The notes below the pieces were generated by a model, which was given only the letters and a program-made list of their open reading frames with translations, did no database searches and was not told where the DNA came from. From Massospora cicadina (Eukaryota > Entomophthoromycota > Entomophthoromycetes > Entomophthorales > Entomophthoraceae): 64,000 nt of DNA. Each line of letters starts with the position of its first letter. The first letter of the stretch is position 1. The DNA is taken from positions 99,791 to 163,790 of the forward strand of contig JAKSZP010008040.1 in assembly GCA_022478985.1 (NCBI GenBank), in the 5' to 3' direction. Shown here piece after piece: positions 35,027-45,142 of this stretch. The translations under genes were made by a program, and so were the position numbers.

Positions 35027-35556
35027 TGTTAATTTTTGGCGGATATAACTTGTTTCCGCTGAACGATTTGCACCAGGTTTAGCCCACTGAACAATGGCCA
35101 GATGATATGGAGATCGTTGGTCCTCCCAAATAAACGCAATAAACTTATATAAAATATGAGGCAATCTCCCAAGCTACGCTACTTTATTTAATGTAATATA
35201 ACCAGCAGACCCTCTCTGCTTTTACTCTCTACTTACTCCCACTCCCTTCTTCTTTATTCCTCTTTCTCTTCTTCTAAAAACCTCCCACACTTCTCTCTCC
35301 CACTCAATTCTTAACCCTCGGTATTCTTCATGGATTTGACACATTTCACTTAGTCAATCTCTATTTGCTATCAATGTAGAGTTTGTTCAATCATTGAGGC
35401 TTCAACGGAATTTCATTGATTACCAAACCCTAATTGATTTGATCAATTCGCCTCACATTTCTCTAACCTATTACTCACCCTCGGAGCTCACTTCATATCT
35501 AAAATATGATCTGCTGGAACAATAACTTATTGTCCAGTCATATTGAAATCTTGACA
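35027..35556 (-). repeat. C 5' LTR (right copy)
   Basis: 530 bp, pairs with 29,425-29,957, differing by scattered substitutions and the CT run. Followed by the ACTTC duplication at 35,557-35,561. Confidence 0.93.
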
Positions 35557-35561
35557 ACTTC

Positions 35562-36064
35562 ATTCATTTTATATCCTAAATATTCCATTGAAGTATAAAT
35601 TACTTCACATTTTGTCTTATTAAAACCTTTCTACAGATTTTTTAGGTTTTCCTTTTGTTTGCACTTTTGTTGTATTAGGTGTAGTAATTGCCAGTATCCA
35701 TTCTGCGAATAACAAAATATTCTGTATCCAGTAATTAGTCTAAGACCTGCCTGTTTGGAAGAAGATACTCTCTAGCATTGATACCTTGGTAATGATAATG
35801 CCAAGGGAGATGTTAGAAATTGTTCTCATTGAGTCTTGATGGCCACCACATGTCAAAATATCCAAGAGTGTCAAAACTTTGCTGTGGGTGCAGACAGTTT
35901 ATACAAGCAATTAAGGCTATAAGTGGTAGAATAAGAGGAGTATTTGTTTACTGATAGCAATTGTAATATTAGTAAAAGTTGTCTGGTGCCTAATCTGAAT
36001 GGAGTATACCCCTGAGCAGTGAGTCGGCTTCTAATGTTAAGCAAGCCAAGGTCAGCATGGTGAC
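35562..36064 (+). repeat. B 5' LTR, second part
   Basis: Continues the B LTR after element C and matches 59,720-60,219 (CTTGTTGTATTAG, AGTCTAAGACCTGC, GCCAAGGTCAG). The end is set by the PBS that follows. Confidence 0.8.
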
Positions 36065-36066
36065 TT

Positions 36067-36084
36067 ACATTCTCACTACAGGGA
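36067..36084 (+). promoter_or_regulatory. B primer-binding site, decayed
   Basis: ACATTCTCACTACAGGGA, 13 of 18 identical to the site of A2, A3 and C, directly after the LTR. Confidence 0.6.
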
Positions 36085-36239
36085 TGGTACCATTAGGCCT
36101 GGTGATGATCACAATAGTTATCCTGATAAAATTAAGAATGATTTGGATATGGAGGTGTATCACAGAGAGGGTTTCTCTGAGCTCCTTGTATGGGAGGAGG
36201 ATACATTTCATACTAGACTCTATACCCTAAAATTTGAAT

Positions 36240-37740
36240 TTATGATCTACGCACTGATCTTGATATTGTCAAGGAGACCATTAGAAGAGCCCAAATTGCC
36301 TCAATACCTATTGTGAGAGGGACATCACATATTGTCAAATTGGAAGCTACACTTAAGAACTTTGAGGAGATTCTTATATTCCTTAAAAAAGAGGGTGGTG
36401 AAACCATCACAGCTCTGAATGAATATGGAAAGCACCTAGAACAGCACAAAAAAATTCTTTTTGCTATGGATAAGTGTATAGAAGATTTGAAGGCACATAT
36501 GCTTACTGTACCGGAGCCTACCTCTACTCAACCTATAACTTGACAGGAGGTACCTATGTGGACCACTCAAAGGAATGACCACAACCGGTCAGAACTTATA
36601 CTCAGCTGGCCAAGATTACGCAGATCCTGTTTAATAGGATCCCAACTTTAAGCCTTACTTCAAAACCATGTATACACCTGGTGAGGGGATAATTGCATAT
36701 TTCCTTCAGATGTACAAAAATAGCATGGATGGCACTAGCGATTTCCAAAAGGCTCACTATGTAAAAGGATGCATGATCCATGTAGCTCAAGAAATCCTCA
36801 GCTTGAGATTGAGATTTGGATTACCTCAGACTGAAGTAAAGAACATATTACTCTCTGAGTTTGTTAGTGAACATGATGTCCAGAATATGAAACAAGAGTT
36901 CCTATTGATATGATGGGCAAAAATGAGCCAGTTGCTAATTAAGCATCCTGCTGCTACCTCAAGGCTTAGCATTTATGGACCACAGAAAAAGGGATCTTAC
37001 TACCGCCAAAAACCATTTTATTAAGTTTGTTAGAGATGCATACTAATCTGAAAATGCATATGACTCTGGCGGTCAAGAGTGCAACAACCCTCAAAGTTCT
37101 AAGGGAGGCGCTGCTTAACATCTAAGGGATGTATAAATCCAATTGTAAGGCCATGGCACCTAAACCACCATCTTGACGAATTAACAAGGCCGTTTATGTC
37201 GCCAATGAAGGGGCGACAAGCTAAAAGAGAAGAGTAACAAACCGCCTGAACGCTTGCCACGTCGAGAGTTTAAGTGCCACAAATCCGAAAACAGGATACA
37301 TATTGATCCTGTCCATTAGTTACCACCATAACAAAAGGAACCAACCCCTAAATAGAATACACCCAACATTGTAAACTGGGAGGATTTCCACACTGAAGGT
37401 GAGGACAACCATGAGAATAAAGAATTGGCTATTGCGGGTAGCCAAATGTTAGGGGAGCCTGAAGTGGTGTCTGTACCATCTAGATTGAGAGTTCATAATA
37501 CTGATGGATCTTCATCAAGTGATACCTACTTGGCCCAAGCCAACAATCCTACCCGAGTGATCAATTCAGTTAAAGAAGGAGAGCAGTTGGTCGCGTCTAC
37601 CTTTAAGAATGTGACACCAAATGGCAAAAACACTATCAACGCCAATAAAAGCGATGTTGCTTTGAGACAGTTTGAGGAATTTACCACCGATGTCCTGACC
37701 ACTGGAAACCCTTTTGGCATGAGCCTATCAAAAGTATAAG
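36240..37740 (+). pseudogene. B gag region
   Basis: Three open stretches: 36,313-36,543 (LEATLKNFEEILIFLKKEGG, coiled-coil-like), 36,668-36,913 (GEGIIAYFLQMYKNSMDGTS, QKAHYVKGCM, LRFGLPQTEVKNIL) and 37,425-37,739 (acidic, Ser/Thr and Asn rich, ending just before the protease). The middle stretch has the look of a gag capsid segment but no knuckle is visible. Assigned by position between PBS and protease. Confidence 0.55.
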
Positions 37741-37864
37741 TATCATCCAGAAGGTGCGCGTTTTAGCAGTGCTTGTTACAGGGGCTCCATTTAACTTTAT
37801 CTCCTCCAAACTTATGAAGTATCTCAAGTTTATGCCCAACATTGACTACAATGTGAATTACCAC
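37741..37864 (+). pseudogene. B protease, first part (split by A3)
   Basis: Reads LAVLVTGAPFNFISSKLMKY; the active site DTGA has become VTGA. It ends at DYNVNYH, where A3 enters. The second part is at 47,720. Confidence 0.8.
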
Positions 37865-39045
37865 TGTTGGAATTTTTGCCCATAATCTCAGACAGCTAGA
37901 TCACCAGGAATCGCTAGGGATTATTCCATAATGCAAGGTAAATTGAAAATTGGTTGACCCTGATTTTGGGGTAACTATGTTCAGGGGATTTTAGGATATT
38001 CGCCTGGTTGGATCCATTGAGGATTGATCTGTATGAATGCTTAAGATCTTGTCAGGCAGAGTTGCCGGAATAATAGGGGCATCTGATAGTGATTAACTAT
38101 CAGGTATTTCAATTGGGATCAGTTGGGTTTCATCACCAACTGATTGGTAATGTAAGTAGTAAGTTGCAAGGCGAGAGATGTTGCCTTCAACTAACGAATC
38201 AATCAGTTGGTTCATGACCTGCCTTAATGGGTAACAAGTTCCATTACCTAAGCAGTTCGCTTGCCAAATATGGTTGGTTCGCTTAGATCAAGAAGGAAAA
38301 CATTAGGGACACGTTTTCCATCTCTTTCCATTTTAAGTCTCAAGGATTTCCAAAGACAGAATCCTAGCCAAGATGGGGAAGACCATTGCTGCTGAGACAA
38401 GGATGGGTGATTCAATGACAACAGCTGCTGTTACATCAAATAGGTGTCACCAAGGGTTAGATAGCTGAATCCACCACTATAATTCCCTAAAATTCACCAA
38501 TAAAAAAGTTTTTATCCAGTATACAGTAGATATACTAAGATAGCTTCTATCAAGTATACAGTAGATATACTAAAATATATTTATCTGGTATAAAGTTTTA
38601 AGTAGGAAACTTCATCAGCTTTCAATTGTTTCATTATTTCTCAGGGATATTATTGCTGTGCAAAATAATTGGGAGACTCTTTAAGGAAAAGAGTAAGGAT
38701 CTGAGCAGAGATCCAGAGAAGAAGTGGAAACAAGTCAGGGCTTTCTGCTGACTGTGTGTCTAACTATAGAAACTATTAATGGGAATATAAGAGAAGTTTG
38801 GGTTTTACAGTATGAGGGAATGTTTTCCTATTTTGAGACATCACAAGTACCTCAAGTAGAAATACTGGGCGAGCGTTGGGGCGATATCTATGAATTCCAT
38901 TCAACTATGGATAATAGTCGTCATACTATTATCAACCAATTTATCATCAACTATACAATGCAGACAGATTGCACAAAGCCTAACCTGTGAAAGTAATAAT
39001 TTTATAGGGGTTATTGGCTAATAACCAAACCTATAAATTTTTACA
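37865..39045 (+). repeat. A3 5' LTR
   Basis: 1,181 bp, TGTTGGAATTTTTGCC to AAATTTTTACA. Contains a 35-bp tandem duplication (AGTATACAGTAGATATACTA at 38,518 and 38,553) also present in the A3 3' LTR but absent from A2. A perfect palindrome GATAATAGT-CGTCAT-ACTATTATC lies at 38,910-38,933. Confidence 0.93.
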
Positions 39046-39048
39046 AAG

Positions 39049-39066
39049 TGGTGCTCACTACAGGGG
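39049..39066 (+). promoter_or_regulatory. A3 primer-binding site
   Basis: TGGTGCTCACTACAGGGG, three bases after the LTR. Confidence 0.82.
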
Positions 39067-39577
39067 TGTAGTTGAGTATAAGAAGATTAGAACATGATGT
39101 CCTATGAAGATGTTTTTAATTCTGGCAAGAAGTTACTAAGGAAAGTAATGTTAATGAAGACATAACGTGAAGTGGATTACATTCATTTGCATTCAACCAG
39201 CTCAGTAGTGGAGCTCTGAGTGAAGCAAATTGAGGATGCTCAAGTTCAGGGAAAAGGACTTGCAGCCTAGATATGGACTTCTAGTGCTGCAAGGAAACCT
39301 GTTCCACCTGACATCTATCTGAGATGAAGAGTATCATAAGGGCCAATTTGGGTTGATATGGGGCTGCTTGAAATAGTCCTGAGGAACAGCAGGGCCAACT
39401 CAGGTTGAGATTAGGTCCATTGGAAATAGTCCTGAGGAACAGCAGGATCAACTAGGGTTGAAATTGGGTCTGCTGTGAATAGTCCTGAGGAGTGAGTGTT
39501 TAGATGAGTCATTGGTCAAAATAGGAAGCAATCAATAAGGAGAATTGGATTGTTTACCAATGAAGATATGAAGTCAA

Positions 39578-39605
39578 GGGTTGGGACCATCTAGTACTAA
39601 AAAAA
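39578..39605 (+). mobile_element. 28-bp insertion with target duplication (retroposon tail?)
   Basis: GGGTTGGGACCATCTAGTAC followed by an A-rich end, between two near-identical 13-bp copies of GATATGAAGTCAA (39,565-39,577 and 39,606-39,618, one mismatch). A2 has the uninterrupted site. The same 20-mer occurs at 50,511 with its own duplication. Confidence 0.6.
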
Positions 39606-40067
39606 GATATGATGTCAAAACAGGAAACGTTTGATCCAAGATAGTGGAGAAAAGAGTTTGACTCAATAACACTCAGCCAATGATCAGAAGTTGCTTGAGA
39701 CAAGTTCATCAATTCAGGAGAAATTGGATGAAGCTAACGAGGCCAGAACAACCTGTGTAATTAAGGATGGCCACAAAGGTCAAAAATCGTTTTTAAAAGA
39801 AAACAATATGAAAAATCAAATGGAACTGTTGGATAATGAGATAGGAAGAATTCAAGCATCAGTTGCCTAAATATGAGATGATATTAGGACCTATTGGACG
39901 CGTAACCAGTCGGGATCAAAGGCCTAATATATTCAAGAGTGTTGCCTAAGTTGTCAAGTGTAGCCTATATGTTAAGAGACAGCGCTGCTGGTCATATAGT
40001 GAAGAAGGTCAATACTAATAAATTTGAAGTATTGGACCTAAGAGAAAATAGCTACAGTGTTCTCAGA

Positions 40068-40260
40068 GGACCTCTGAACCATTAAATGGTTATGTTATGA
40101 GATTTTGGTCAAGTTCCAGAAGAGGACCACTGAACCAAATGGATGGTTAAATCTTAAGAGGTTAAGATTTTGAACCATGATAACTGGTAGGTCAGAGTTA
40201 CCTAGGCTATAGCTTGGATGAAGGGGAAAAGAAGGACCTCTGAACCTTTTTGTAGGTTAC
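40068..40260 (+). repeat. A3 5' hairpin array
   Basis: GGACCTCTGAACCA-type boxes at 40,068, 40,124, about 40,169 and 40,234. The first two form short palindromes (AACCATT-a-AATGGTT; AACCA...TGGTT). The module also holds GTCAGAGTTACCTAGG. It is repeated after integrase at 42,421. Confidence 0.65.
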
Positions 40261-40560
40261 AAGTTCCAGCAAAAGAAAAATACAAAAAATATAAAATAAT
40301 AATAAAACTGATCTAATTGGTCCATGAATTTTGGACCTAGGAAGCGATGAGAAATCCTGACAGCTGAACTAAGGAAATTCCATGATTATGGGACCCTCAG
40401 TGAGATGGAATTATTGGCCAGGGTAACTGAGAGTATCAACCCATTGGTTGATTGAGAGCAACTCACTGATATGACATAAGGACAGCAAGAGGAGGTACTC
40501 AAATTGTTCAAAAAGTATCAGGAAGTATTTGTTCAGGATGACTACAATTTGGGGTGTGTG

Positions 40561-41340
40561 AGAAATGTGATACACACAGTCGATACTGGGGAAAATTTAC
40601 CAATTATGATGAAATGAGATTGCTGGCATGAGTTGCTGAGAGTATCAATCTATTAGAAGATTTATTTGGGATTTTTCCAGAATTGCTAACTCTTATTGCA
40701 TCTGTTGAAGGATCCAAAGAAAGGATTTGTATGGAATGAAGAAGCGCAGGAATCCTTTGATGAGTTACGCCAATATCTAATAGATTCCCCAATTTTGAAA
40801 TATCTGGATTTTGATTGAGAATTTATCATACAAATTGATGTTTTGTTCATGTCAATCGGCGCATATTAAGCCAAGTAGATGAACTTAGAGACAATCATCC
40901 GGTGGCATATGTGAGCCAGACACTCTCAACTGCTGAGAGGAACTACACTGTAATTTAGTGGGAATGCCTTGCGTTCATTTACGCCTGAAAGCAGTTTTAA
41001 GTATCATCTACAGAACACATTTCAAATTGGTAATTGATCACTCCTTGTTGGCTCCATAATTTGAGAGAACCAGAAAGATGACTGGCCTGATGGGAACTTA
41101 AGCTACAGGCTTATGATTATGAGATTGTCCACCAAGCGGAGGCTTCTCACCAGAATGTGGATGGCTTATCAAAGTCACCAATGGTCCAGATTGTATACTA
41201 GCAGGCGTTTGAGTTATTCCAGAGAATGGTCAATGAAGAAATTGGGAACAAGACCTGATAAATCCAAGGTGCACTTCAAAAAGCGATGGAAAATACTGAG
41301 ACCATGGATGGACAAGTGTTTAAGACAATTATAGGAAGTG
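40561..41340 (+). pseudogene. A3 RNase H joined to the pre-RT linker (RT core deleted)
   Basis: VDTGENLPI (near 40,580) is followed within about 30 codons by the post-RT motif (RVSI, FIWDF-like, LLHLLKDPKKGF at about 40,650-40,735). The palm and YxDD are gone. RNase H continues: NEEAQESFDELRQYLIDSPI, EFIIQIDVLF (first Asp kept), VAYVSQTLSTAERNYTV, and VDGLSKSPMVQI-like sequence near 41,160. A2 has the same junction. Confidence 0.82.
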
Positions 41341-41379
41341 GTTATTATTCCTAAAGCCGTCACAAAGAGCAGCTATTGT

Positions 41380-42420
41380 TCAAGCCACTCATAAAGTTGT
41401 TGGGCATGGAGGCCTGAGAAAAATGAATGACCATATTCGCCAGTACTACTACTTGGAGCCAAAAAAACTATGATGTCACAGACTATCTAGCCTGTTGTGT
41501 GGAGTGCCAATTTTACAAGCCACATAAGAATACAACTGGATACCGATTGGTCTGCCCTGGATTTGCCTGGCATATGGTGTCCATTGACATGATGGGACCA
41601 CTGACAATGAGCACAGGGAGAGTCATGTAGATAATAGTGGCTATCAACTATCTGACAAGATAGGTTGAGATGAAGGCCCTGAAAAAGTAGACGCTACCAG
41701 CACCGTGAAGTTCATCCTGGATCAAGTAGTATACCAACATGGATGCCAGCAGGTCCTTCTTAGCAACAATGAGACAAACTTCACGTCTCATGTGATCCCA
41801 TGACTGAATGATATAATGGGGATCCTAGGAGTTGTGTCTGTACCCTACCAGCTTGAGATGAACGGACTGATAGAATAAGTGAATGGAACACTGGCCATGA
41901 CGCTGAGTAAGCTGGTTGCAGGGATAACTTCTATGTGGGAATGTACCTAAGTTCAGTGATGTTTGCCTACATATCAGTCATCATATGGTGACAGGAAAAA
42001 CGCCGTTTGAATTGTTATATGGGAGGAAGGCCGTGTTGCCACTGATTTTATATTTGGTGGTGGAACCAACATCAGGGATGAGTGCTGATCAGTACCTGAA
42101 CCAATTGATGAATATTTTGATAAAAATGCAATCACAAAGCATTTGATACTACATTGAAGAAAAGGATACTCAAAATCAACGGACAATAAGAACCAACTGG
42201 CATTATCAGAATATAGAATAGGAAAAAGAGTTGTCTATTGTGATATGCATGGTTTCAGGAGAAAAACAAACTGGATGCATTGTGGTCAGGTCCATTTAAG
42301 AGTTTATTATAAAGATGGTGACGGACGCCTACTCCATAAAGAACCTCTTGGATGGAAGAGTAATAAATCAAGTCCATGCTAAGTATTTGAAGTGATGGAT
42401 CAATTAAAAACAAAAAGAGT
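41380..42420 (+). pseudogene. A3 integrase
   Basis: The zinc region includes ATHKVVGHGGLRKMNDHIRQ and DYLACCVECQFYKPHKNTTG. The core starts near AWHMVSIDMMGPLTMSTGRV (first Asp) and continues with the decayed SNNETNFTSHVIP (second Asp as Asn). It continues to a C-terminal module near 42,240-42,400. The frame changes repeatedly. Confidence 0.78.
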
Positions 42421-42590
42421 TCCCAAAGGACTGATGAACCATTAAGTTGGTTACATCCTACTGATTAGGTCAAGTCTAAAAAAGGACCTCTGAACCAATC
42501 TAGTTGGTTAAGTATAAAAAAGACCTCTGAACCATAGAGAACTAAAGGTCTTAGATTACCTAGGATCCAGTTTGGGGGGAAAAAAAAAAA
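42421..42590 (+). repeat. A3 3' hairpin array
   Basis: Boxes at 42,428, 42,484 and 42,520; the second is a palindrome AACCAA-tctag-TTGGTT. Ends with AGATTACCTAGGATCCAG. Confidence 0.65.
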
Positions 42591-43694
42591 GATGTACTGA
42601 TGAACTGAAAAAAGTTCAAGTCCCATGGAAAAAAAAGAAGAAAAAAATAAAGAATTGATAAAGATATTGGAAAAAAGATTATAAAAAACTGCACCTAAAA
42701 ATGATATATTTCATAACTTTTATTTTTTTATTTAATTCTTTATTATGAGGATTATTCCTCCTAGGTCGCCTCTTGGGGGAGGGAGGATGGATATCTGTAG
42801 GGATGAATAACCCATCAAAATCAATGTTAGATTGGATGCTAGTGATGGCTAAACCTACACGAAACCAAGTTCATTGAGTGGATGCAGATCCCTGCGAGAA
42901 AGTGACTAGGGTAAGGGAAATTGAGATGTCAGAAGAAGCCAATCACAATACCCTGGAGTGTGGAGGGAAGCAACAATACAGAAAAAGGCAGTCAGCAAAT
43001 AACTTTGAGTAATCCTGATATAGTACCAGAGCTGGAAGATTAGTCTTGAGCACTTGCTAACAGGCTTTGTCAAGGACACTGGACATATGGGCCAGCAGCA
43101 AACAAGGGATTCTAGACAGGGGTTGCCAAATCATGCCCCCTATTAAAGCCATCAGCAGAAGATATTGATGGGAAGTGCTAGAAATGAGATAGTCATGCAA
43201 GGAGTGGATGACATCTTGCAAGCAATGACTATGAGATTCTCAGAAGCTGAAGCAGAAGGAGCGATGGAACCAGGGAGAGGCTGGAAGCTTTGTGGCCCAA
43301 CTTCGAAGAGCTTGGCTGGCAAAGTGAAGAACATAAGCACAATATCACAATATAGGATGTTCTCAAGATTGGAAGGATTTAGTGCTACGGATAAAGCCTC
43401 TATGACTTGGGACCTCAATTCTGCATAGGGGAGTTTGAAATGAATGCTGTTGCTGATGGTGAGCTTGGTGGCCAAGACAGCTGGTTTGTAATTGTGATGG
43501 GCAAGGCGCTTCCTGACCGCCACATAGCTCCAACCCCCCTAAGGCGGTGATCAGGGGCTCTTAGTAATTTAGATAATAATAAATGCGTAGGGTTTGAGGG
43601 CAACGACCCTTGTAAATGTCATTCTGATGAATCAGATGCTGACAAATTGACTAAACCTTGGAGCAGAGGTGGCAAGGGTTGACATAAATGGTGA

Positions 43695-44165
43695 CTGGGC
43701 CAATCAAAGGCCGCCAACCTGAAGTCCAATGAACTAAATAATGATAATGACAACGGCAAAGGGAAGCCCAGCAAATCAGGGACTGCCAAGCTGAATTATG
43801 CCAAAACTAGTAATGTCAAGAACCATGGCATTGGGAAGCTCAGCAAATCAGGAGCTGCCAAGACAATTCTGCCACTAGATGAGAATATCAAGAGCCATGG
43901 CAAAGGGAAGCCCAGTAAATCAGGGGCTGCCAAGCCGAATTATGCCAAAATTAGTAATGTCAAGAACCATGGCTTTGGGCAGTTCAGCGAATCAGGAGCT
44001 GCCAAGCCAAATCTGCCATTAAATGATAATAGTAATAGCCACGGCAAAGGGCAGCCCAGTGAATCAGGGGCTGCCAAACTGAATGATACCAAAAATGGAA
44101 ACATGAGAATGCTGAGCGCTGATTCATCCCTGACAAATGAAACTAAATGCAGAAAGGTTTTTTAA
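43695..44165 (+). CDS. Open frame with 24-residue repeats (no start codon)
   Basis: 156 codons without a stop, no ATG at the head. About six 72-bp units encode variants of GKGKPSKSGAAKPNYAK with SNVKNH or LPLDENIKSH alternately, giving a 144-bp higher-order repeat. Composition is Lys, Ser, Gly, Asn. The frame is kept open and the repeat is in codon register, yet the origin is unclear: it may be an exon fragment of a host gene. No known family. Confidence 0.4.
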   Translation: MGQSKAANLKSNELNNDNDNGKGKPSKSGTAKLNYAKTSNVKNHGIGKLSKSGAAKTILPLDENIKSHGKGKPSKSGAAKPNYAKISNVKNHGFGQFSESGAAKPNLPLNDNSNSHGKGQPSESGAAKLNDTKNGNMRMLSADSSLTNETKCRKVF

Positions 44166-44447
44166 CGCCAGGGGTACTCAACAAACGATCTAAAATGGGC
44201 CTAGATGGGAATATTGGAGGCCAAGGTTCTCAAAATAGGCCTGCGGATAGCCCACCATACACGGACTCCATAGGAATAAATTCCCTCATATCCCCTGCTT
44301 TCTAACATAAAAACAACCAGTCGAAGGTTTAGGACAACTTTGTCTTCTCATATATACAATAAAAACCCCAAAAATCAGAAATTAATTTTTAAATTTTAAA
44401 ATCATTTATTTAGATTTTGGAGGAGAACCCTGGATTTTGAGTGAAAA

Positions 44448-44594
44448 ATGGACCATTCCACAGACTTTGACAGAGCAGTCGCCTCTCTGTATGCTCTCTC
44501 TGGTGGACAGACTGTTCTCCTCACTGTGAGCATCGTCCTTACCATATTCCAAGGATACCTCAATCGCCCATCAAGCCAAAGAACAAGGACCTAA
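44448..44594 (+). CDS. Small 48-residue ORF with a membrane-like segment
   Basis: ATG at 44,448 in a good context (AAAAATGG) preceded by an AT-rich leader. The product begins MDHSTDFDRAVASLYALSGG and then has a hydrophobic stretch TVLLTVSIVLTIFQGYL. It ends at TAA 44,592-44,594. It could be a captured first exon or chance. No family recognised. Confidence 0.3.
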   Translation: MDHSTDFDRAVASLYALSGGQTVLLTVSIVLTIFQGYLNRPSSQRTRT

Positions 44595-45142
44595 CTACAG
44601 CAGCACTCTCATGTTTGTGGGCCCTCACTTAAGCCCTCTTTCCCAACTGTTTCGTGGCAATGTGGAAGGACCACATTTTACACAGTTTGTAATATTGTCC
44701 AAGTCAGAAGAGGAACTCAGGAAGCAAGTCAAATCCAGCAATAAAAGGAGCGATTAAGAGTGAAGGGCATTATTTCAGGAGCATCCATGATGATGCTTAG
44801 CGCATCTGTGAAAGGAGCTGAATCCAGGTGAGTTTCAAAATCCAACCCTAGAATTGATGACAGAGGAGGAATTGGCTGCGAGTCATTCAAAATGATCACT
44901 AGCCAGGTTTTGGAAGGATTGGTTACCGTTTCCAGTAGTTCCACAGAAGGACTAGCCACTGGCGCTAGACTAGGCATGTGAGTCCTGGAAGGACCATAGA
45001 AGAGGTTCTGTTGCACAGCCTGATCATCTGCTGGAAGAGCTGAATATCTTAATCAGACAAACTGTTGAGCAGCTGTTAGTACTGTGACTCAGAATTTGAC
45101 ATATGAGCTGGATGAGAGGGGGATGTCAGACTTATATGATAG

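Larger units (their letters stand above)
29425..35556 (-). mobile_element. Element C, complete Ty3/Gypsy element
   Basis: 6,132 bp on the - strand with both LTRs, PBS, polypurine tract and gag, protease, RT, RNase H, integrase in the usual Ty3 order. Perfect 5-bp duplication ACTTC. It is the best preserved Ty3 copy: gag and RT frames are long, YLDD is intact and the zinc knuckle is readable, but stops and frameshifts remain. It is inserted in the B 5' LTR. Confidence 0.95.
39067..40560 (+). pseudogene. A3 5' internal region (gag position)
   Basis: Contains three 53-bp tandem units (core AATAGTCCTGAGGA at 39,372, 39,425, 39,478), then a segment reading LETSSSIQEKLDEANEART and MKNQMELLDNEIGRIQASV that looks like a coiled coil, and, after the array, LFKKYQEVFVQDDYNLGCV leading into VDTGENLPI, the start of the pol RT region. 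No CCHC motif or known gag fold is recognised. Stops throughout. Confidence 0.5.
43494..44684. mobile_element. 1.19-kb insertion with 9-bp duplication, carrying coding-like segments
   Basis: Bounded by GTTTGTAAT at 43,485-43,493 and 44,685-44,693. A2 shows the unoccupied site (TTTGTAGTATTATCC). Ends are TGTGATGGGCAAGG and TTTTACACA with only weak inverted similarity. A 9-bp duplication fits Mutator-like DNA transposons. No transposase. It contains a 24-residue repeat ORF and a 48-codon ORF, so it may be a cargo-bearing (pack-type) element. Confidence 0.65.

Noticed and set aside
43640..44130. CRISPR-like array of spaced repeats
   Set aside because: Units are contiguous 72-bp repeats in codon register in a eukaryotic transposon, not spacers between short identical repeats.
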